DNA of 64,000 bases, from positions 62,001 through 126,000 of the forward strand of contig JBCCBP010000005.1 of assembly GCA_039033995.1 (NCBI GenBank), in the 5' to 3' direction. The notes below the pieces were generated by a model. That model made no database searches, was not told the DNA's origin, and saw only the letters and a program-made list of their open reading frames with translations. Below are positions 61,801-64,000 of the stretch, piece by piece. The translations under genes were made by a program, and so were the position numbers. This DNA comes from CALBPI01 sp039033995. Lineage in GTDB: Bacteria; Pseudomonadota; Gammaproteobacteria; Steroidobacterales; Woeseiaceae. The first letter of the stretch is position 1. The number at the start of each line of letters is the position of its first letter.

Positions 61801-64000
61801 CTGGCGGCAAAGTGATATCGGTAATCTGCCCGAACACCGTGCCGGTATCCGGATGTCGTAACGTCACCGTAAAGCCATCACCCGGTTCCAGATCGGGCAC
61901 CGTATAACTGCCATCGGCGGCAACCGGCACTGTGGCTACGATGTTGCCGGCCGCGTCGGTAACCTCGATGATCCAGCCTTCAAGCCCATCCTCACCAGGA
62001 TCGAAACTGTCATCGGCGTCAGCATCGAGCCACACATTACCGACCAGCGTTGCAAGCCCGGTGGCGCTGCCGCTGTCTGACACATCCAATGCACAGCCAT
62101 TGCCGCTCAGCGTATCGGTATAAGTCGCTACATAGTTTTCGAGGAAGAACAGCATCAGAGTGCCGTCGTCGTCCGCGCCGGCAGCGCTACCCTCCACGGT
62201 AGCCAACGCGCTCTCGAAAATGCCGGTCGCAATGCCCGTCTCCAGCAGAGTTACGGTCTCTTGTTCGCCGGTCGTCGTGTTGACAACCGTCACAGTGACG
62301 CTGTCGACAAGCGCATCATCTCTATTCTGATCGGCGTCGACGACCTGTAACTGAATCGACTCACCGGGCAGCAATTCCTCTGTCGCTGTCACCGTGCCAT
62401 CAACGCCGAGCGTAAACGGAATAACGGTCGCTGCATCATTGTTGCCGGCATCGCCATCATTATCGGGGTCCGGATCGAGGCCGTCTTGTGAAGCATCGCT
62501 CAACAGTTGACCCGATGGACTGCTGCCGGTTCCGACGACGCTGTTGGTCAATGGGACGTTGGCGCATTGGCCCGCCACCGACAAGTCGACGGTTACGTCG
62601 AACGTGATCGTCGCCGTACCGCCCGCAATCAGTGCCTGCGCGTCATCGAAAAGACGTGTCTCGTTGATGCCATCGAACCCAGCTCGTAAAGTCGCAATGT
62701 CGCCAGACACCGCGAGATTGTCGATACTCGTCACAACCGCTGGCGCGAAATTGCCGGCGAGCGGTTCATCGAGCTGGATATTGTTCAGAACGACATCGCC
62801 CGTGTTCTCAACAAACAACGTGACGGTGGATGTGAACGTATCGTCGAAATTAGGGTCGGCAACGGTAGCCGTCTTGGCCACACCGAACGCGGGCGCTTCG
62901 CTGAAGCTGATCGAGGTCGGCAGCGAGTCGTCACCCGGATCACCGTTGCTGTTGGCATCGGCCACTGGGCCGTCTGTCGACTGATCACTGACCGTCGCAC
63001 TACCCGGCGAGTCGCCCGACGCAACAGCTAGATTGTCGTACGGCCCAAGGTTGCTGCCTGGCGTGACAGTAACGGCGAGCGTCAGCGTTGCTGTCTCAGA
63101 TACCGCCAACGCGGTGCCTGCGGCAAGCAGATTGCTCTCGCTGCCACCATCGAATGTCGGATTCACAGCCACATCGCCACTTGTTAGCGAATCAACAGTG
63201 TAGGTGGCACCGGCAAAAGTCGTCGCCAATGGTTCGTCAATGGCTACGTTGGCGAGATCAACATCTCCCGAGTTGCTGACCACAAGCGTATAGGTCAGTG
63301 AATAGGTACCGTCACCATTGTTGTTCGGTCCGTCTGTCACCGCTTTTGCGAGTCCAATCTGCGGTGTTTCACTAAACGTCACGGGTGTCGGTACCGAATC
63401 GTCGCCCGGGTTACCGTTGCCATTGGCATCCGCCACTGCGCCATCCGTGGATTGATCGCTGGGCGCCGCACCGGCCGGCGACTCACCCGTAGCCGTTGCG
63501 ACATTGTTGTACGGACCGAGATTGGCACCTGGCGTTACCGTCAGCTCCAAAGTAATCGTCGCGCTGGCACCAATCGTCAGTGATTGACCCGGGACTAGCA
63601 GCTCCGTATCCGCATCGCCATCGAAACCACCCGCATTCACCGTCAGATCAGCGCTAGTTAGGGCATCAATGGTGAACGTCGCGCCGGCAAATGTCGTTGC
63701 CAATGGCTCGTCGACGCTGACATCCGACAGCGCCACATCACCGCTGTTGCCAACGATCAACGTATAAGTCAGTCCGTAGCTACCATCCTGATTGTTGACG
63801 GGCCCAGCCGTGACCGCTTTCGCAAGCCCGACCTCTGGCGCCTCGCTCAACGTGATTGTTGTCGGCGATGTGTCATCCGTCGGGTCGCCGTTACCATTCG
63901 CATCAGGCGTTATGCCATCGACGGAATCGTCACTGGGCGTTGCACCAGACGGCGATGTGCCTGTGGCCGTCACGGAGTTGTTGTAACTGCCGAGCGCCGC
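55886..64000 (-). CDS. second giant DUF11-OmpA-beta-barrel protein, 5' end outside window
   Basis: 2704 codons are visible and the frame stays open at the window edge, so the true N-terminus is missing. Counting from the GTG at 63973, it has at least three about 157-residue DUF11 repeats (to about 520), a VVDADQNRDDALV module, SdrD-type modules (642-860 and 1016-1032, HDRDGDGWQDAAD), and a DUF11 module (884-1005). Then come an OmpA domain (about 1135-1260: GHTDNEPL, LSESRARTVATFL, QNRRVEINV), a degenerate second OmpA-like module (about 1380-1460) and an internal signal-peptide-like segment (1471-1495). A long beta-barrel from about 1720 contains DRYYPVYGDD and ends LNVLGKY. It shares order and motifs with the 22734-28715 product. 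Function unknown. Confidence 0.85.
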   Translation of the reverse strand, partial: AALGSYNNSVTATGTSPSGATPSDDSVDGITPDANGNGDPTDDTSPTTITLSEAPEVGLAKAVTAGPVNNQDGSYGLTYTLIVGNSGDVALSDVSVDEPLATTFAGATFTIDALTSADLTVNAGGFDGDADTELLVPGQSLTIGASATITLELTVTPGANLGPYNNVATATGESPAGAAPSDQSTDGAVADANGNGNPGDDSVPTPVTFSETPQIGLAKAVTDGPNNNGDGTYSLTYTLVVSNSGDVDLANVAIDEPLATTFAGATYTVDSLTSGDVAVNPTFDGGSESNLLAAGTALAVSETATLTLAVTVTPGSNLGPYDNLAVASGDSPGSATVSDQSTDGPVADANSNGDPGDDSLPTSISFSEAPAFGVAKTATVADPNFDDTFTSTVTLFVENTGDVVLNNIQLDEPLAGNFAPAVVTSIDNLAVSGDIATLRAGFDGINETRLFDDAQALIAGGTATITFDVTVDLSVAGQCANVPLTNSVVGTGSSPSGQLLSDASQDGLDPDPDNDGDAGNNDAATVIPFTLGVDGTVTATEELLPGESIQLQVVDADQNRDDALVDSVTVTVVNTTTGEQETVTLLETGIATGIFESALATVEGSAAGADDDGTLMLFFLENYVATYTDTLSGNGCALDVSDSGSATGLATLVGNVWLDADADDSFDPGEDGLEGWIIEVTDAAGNIVATVPVAADGSYTVPDLEPGDGFTVTLRHPDTGTVFGQITDITLPPDTTVLDQNLPVDPSGVFYDAVARQPVPGVDVRLVDANGVPLPAACLLPGQQPQTTAADGFYRFDVLLGADPACASGDTFFLAFDVPEGYQSGTSDLIPPLDGPIDPTGLGDPVRVGDGSGTPQGTDSTDYYVAFTLEDSDPDVIFNHVPLDPTGVETSSVRLTKRVARPTTTVGSLVVYTITIENLSPVTLPNIEVVDSLPPGFSYVDGSALLDGQSAGFTVSGPRPLEFGAIALAAGQLRTLRYALRVGAGVTQGDYLNTATPTLNGGPIGNTDQAEVQVIADPDFEETTIIGKVWHDRDGDGWQDAADATGVMLSGDAFGSDRALPDLVGRDSEGENLERHQVELILPYSDAAITVTTREGSSVTLYNDELRTAHTGDVAAGRNAQSIEIVRERILTPREQVSRDVRQTNTVTLDAVIEPVRFESGKAAIPSDYVERLRAVLDELGERENLRLSFIGHTDNEPLSARTAAIYTDNQGLSESRARTVATFLQQALGLSASAIQSSGRGDRQPVASNATRAGMAQNRRVEINVLYDEISAETLTEVETIGGEATGEMRIIVRNLGINEEGIAGVRLATVEGLIIETDSRGRYHIAAVDGGFLERGRNFIVKVDPATLPQGTEFTTENPRVKRITQGLLSQFDFGVLLPRHSVIRPDLRVFEFSPAFFEAGQASIAAPYATLLDDLVAELTAAGGGRVVVLAGSGASDQSLAIARGRELRAMLRNALPVAIWRNTEVYVMANESPQSSARRVGLLQRTVGVLLGLVINTAHADESCSILSCNADGERVVASQFLSTSDQLTAPGADDTDGRFRIALPNAGVLWATEDASVLTPRLTVVGPQTLPVSSDAPAVFAAYTNYAAFIDEYTLQIYRESDEDRVSALATLKPTNKPGPFAGLVYFEWLPRAGDLRIDERFAYVLTVTDPRGQRDQTTAGYVQVLTQSRYAEQQQLAEERFNKREDGRMVAPNLLTNSLNVPAHEAHRLLTRAWGRSQLARQNILLQGARVRLIGDDMSSEHAVYVGGHQVPVDVEGDLVAEYLLPIGDHWAEVAVGSESDGIWFKDIPVTVTGEHRFMVALADFTATASDFSGALEPLAGNERFAEDSLAEGRLAYYLKAKIEGKYLLTSQLDSREEQLGDLLGNLDRKDSRVLFRRLDPDRYYPVYGDDSTTEWDADSLGRFYVRLDWNKSHVVWGNYQTEVSDSEFIQYRRSLYGAQLSWNSVATTARDATRSKLSLFASETQTALGHSEFLGTGGSLYYLRHIDILPGSDQARIEIRDADTNRVVDTITLARGRDYEIDELQGRIILGRPLLQIAEQSAPSIIKRGPLDGNLAVLIVDYEYVPAGFDTNQLAVGGRARHWFGDHLAVGGTYLSEGRGGEDYSLAGVDVTLAAGEGTYLKVEVASSEATQTERLFSSDGGLSFSSLTPANGDDRAGEAVGVESRINLQELGWTRRNTTAAAWWRRVDDQFSIARRDDGVDVVESGVELLSEWSDNITVALRAAEVEREGQLTDTDISAQLDYRVGEQGTVSGEVRQLTQEQALLNQQIDATLTALRYAHQFSDVTEVYVTGQLTLANDGGQYDNNDLVSVGVTRQLTGRTALTGEYSAGHRGEGASMTLSHDVNADHTVYGTMTHSTDRTNSPLSTAPGDAASGFNASRLLPGNTLAIGHRSRISKQLDIFNETTFADVRGPVSLGHIFGLNWSSEGGYSVGMTIQRSDINAELGVVERTAWTVSGGHRSSRTNWVSRLEFRDDKAAFGTDDVEQWVSLNRLDVKLSESFRLLTRLNYAETDNNASQLDNAKLVEGGIGLAYRPVADNRLNWLAKYTYLYDLTSAGQVDQFNQTRTLTDQRSNIGSIEGVRRFGPRWSVGGKLARRVSKLRFSRDSGDWFDSTTDFAALRMRYHMIKNWDALAEYRFLRVDEADSERQGWLVGVDRHIGDHFKIGIGYNFTDFSDDLTQLDYEFDGFFLNVLGKY
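62416..64000 (-). repeat. tandem protein-level repeats, about 157 residues each
   Basis: Inside the second giant gene, units starting near 63847, 63373 and 62902 repeat the pattern EAPxxGLAKAV, then DEPLATTFAGAT, NLGPYxN, SDQSTDG and DANGNGxPGDDS. The first two are very alike; the third has diverged. The sequence at the window edge (ALGSYNNS) shows that at least one more unit lies upstream. Confidence 0.85.

Noticed and set aside
62416..64000. Repeats at the right end as a CRISPR or mobile-element array
   Set aside because: The repeats are about 470 bases, in one continuous reading frame, and encode DUF11 domains.
1..64000. tRNA genes, rRNA genes, insertion sequences or prophage
   Set aside because: I looked through the spacers, which are nearly all short, and found no cloverleaf-like CCA ends, transposases, integrases or phage genes; this was by eye, not by a covariance search.

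Overview
The window is a continuous chromosomal stretch of a Gram-negative bacterium, almost certainly a gammaproteobacterium. The reasons are the conserved blocks map / rpsB-tsf-pyrH-frr-uppS-cdsA, glnD-dapC-dapD-yffB, yoaA-tsaB and glrK-qseG-glrR, together with Pst/PhoBR, DsbB, Bfd/Bfr and large outer-membrane beta-barrel proteins. A marine or sediment, moderately GC-rich lineage carrying phasins, PrsR and DUF11 surface proteins (Woeseiales/Chromatiales-like) would fit, but that placement is inference. I see no rRNA, tRNA, CRISPR, prophage or insertion sequence.

Layout. 1-4517 (minus): translation and envelope operon rpsB-tsf-pyrH-frr-uppS-cdsA; rpsB carries a one-base frameshift and cdsA runs off the left edge. 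4773-10631 (plus): map, glnD, dapC, dapD, yffB. 10637-19910: a phosphate block (pstSCAB; phoB-phoR, phoU, then dsbB, all minus) with dapE (plus) lodged inside it, so the lysine/peptidoglycan precursor genes and the Pho genes are interleaved. A Pho box lies before phoB. 20104-22706 (minus): yoaA-tsaB.

22734-31503 (minus): four consecutive genes for secreted DUF11-type proteins, ending in a 1993-residue protein that joins Ig-like modules, an OmpA-type peptidoglycan-binding domain and a long C-terminal outer-membrane beta-barrel. 55886-64000 (minus, cut by the right edge) is a second giant protein of the same architecture. This pair with its small partners is the best candidate for an undescribed surface system. 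The divergent region between the DUF11 operon and a phasin gene holds two tandem perfect TGTGA-N6-TCACA sites, and a class III adenylate cyclase-FHA gene lies just beyond the phasin.

33553-38619 (minus): methyltransferase, dusA, ornithine cyclodeaminase, a GCS2-type carboxylate-amine ligase and an N-formylglutamate amidohydrolase. 38716-45411 (minus): a PAS/GAF/GGDEF/EAL regulator, a small lipoprotein and a PKD-domain metalloprotease lipoprotein. 45598-51551: galE, glrK (frameshifted)-qseG-glrR, and convergent prsR. 51787-52779: Fur-controlled bfd and bfr. 52780-55812: a RhlG-like reductase and a PQQ quinohemoprotein dehydrogenase, divergently transcribed.

Two genes, rpsB and glrK, are each broken by what looks like loss of a single base. 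Since rpsB is essential, sequence error is the simplest explanation for at least that one.
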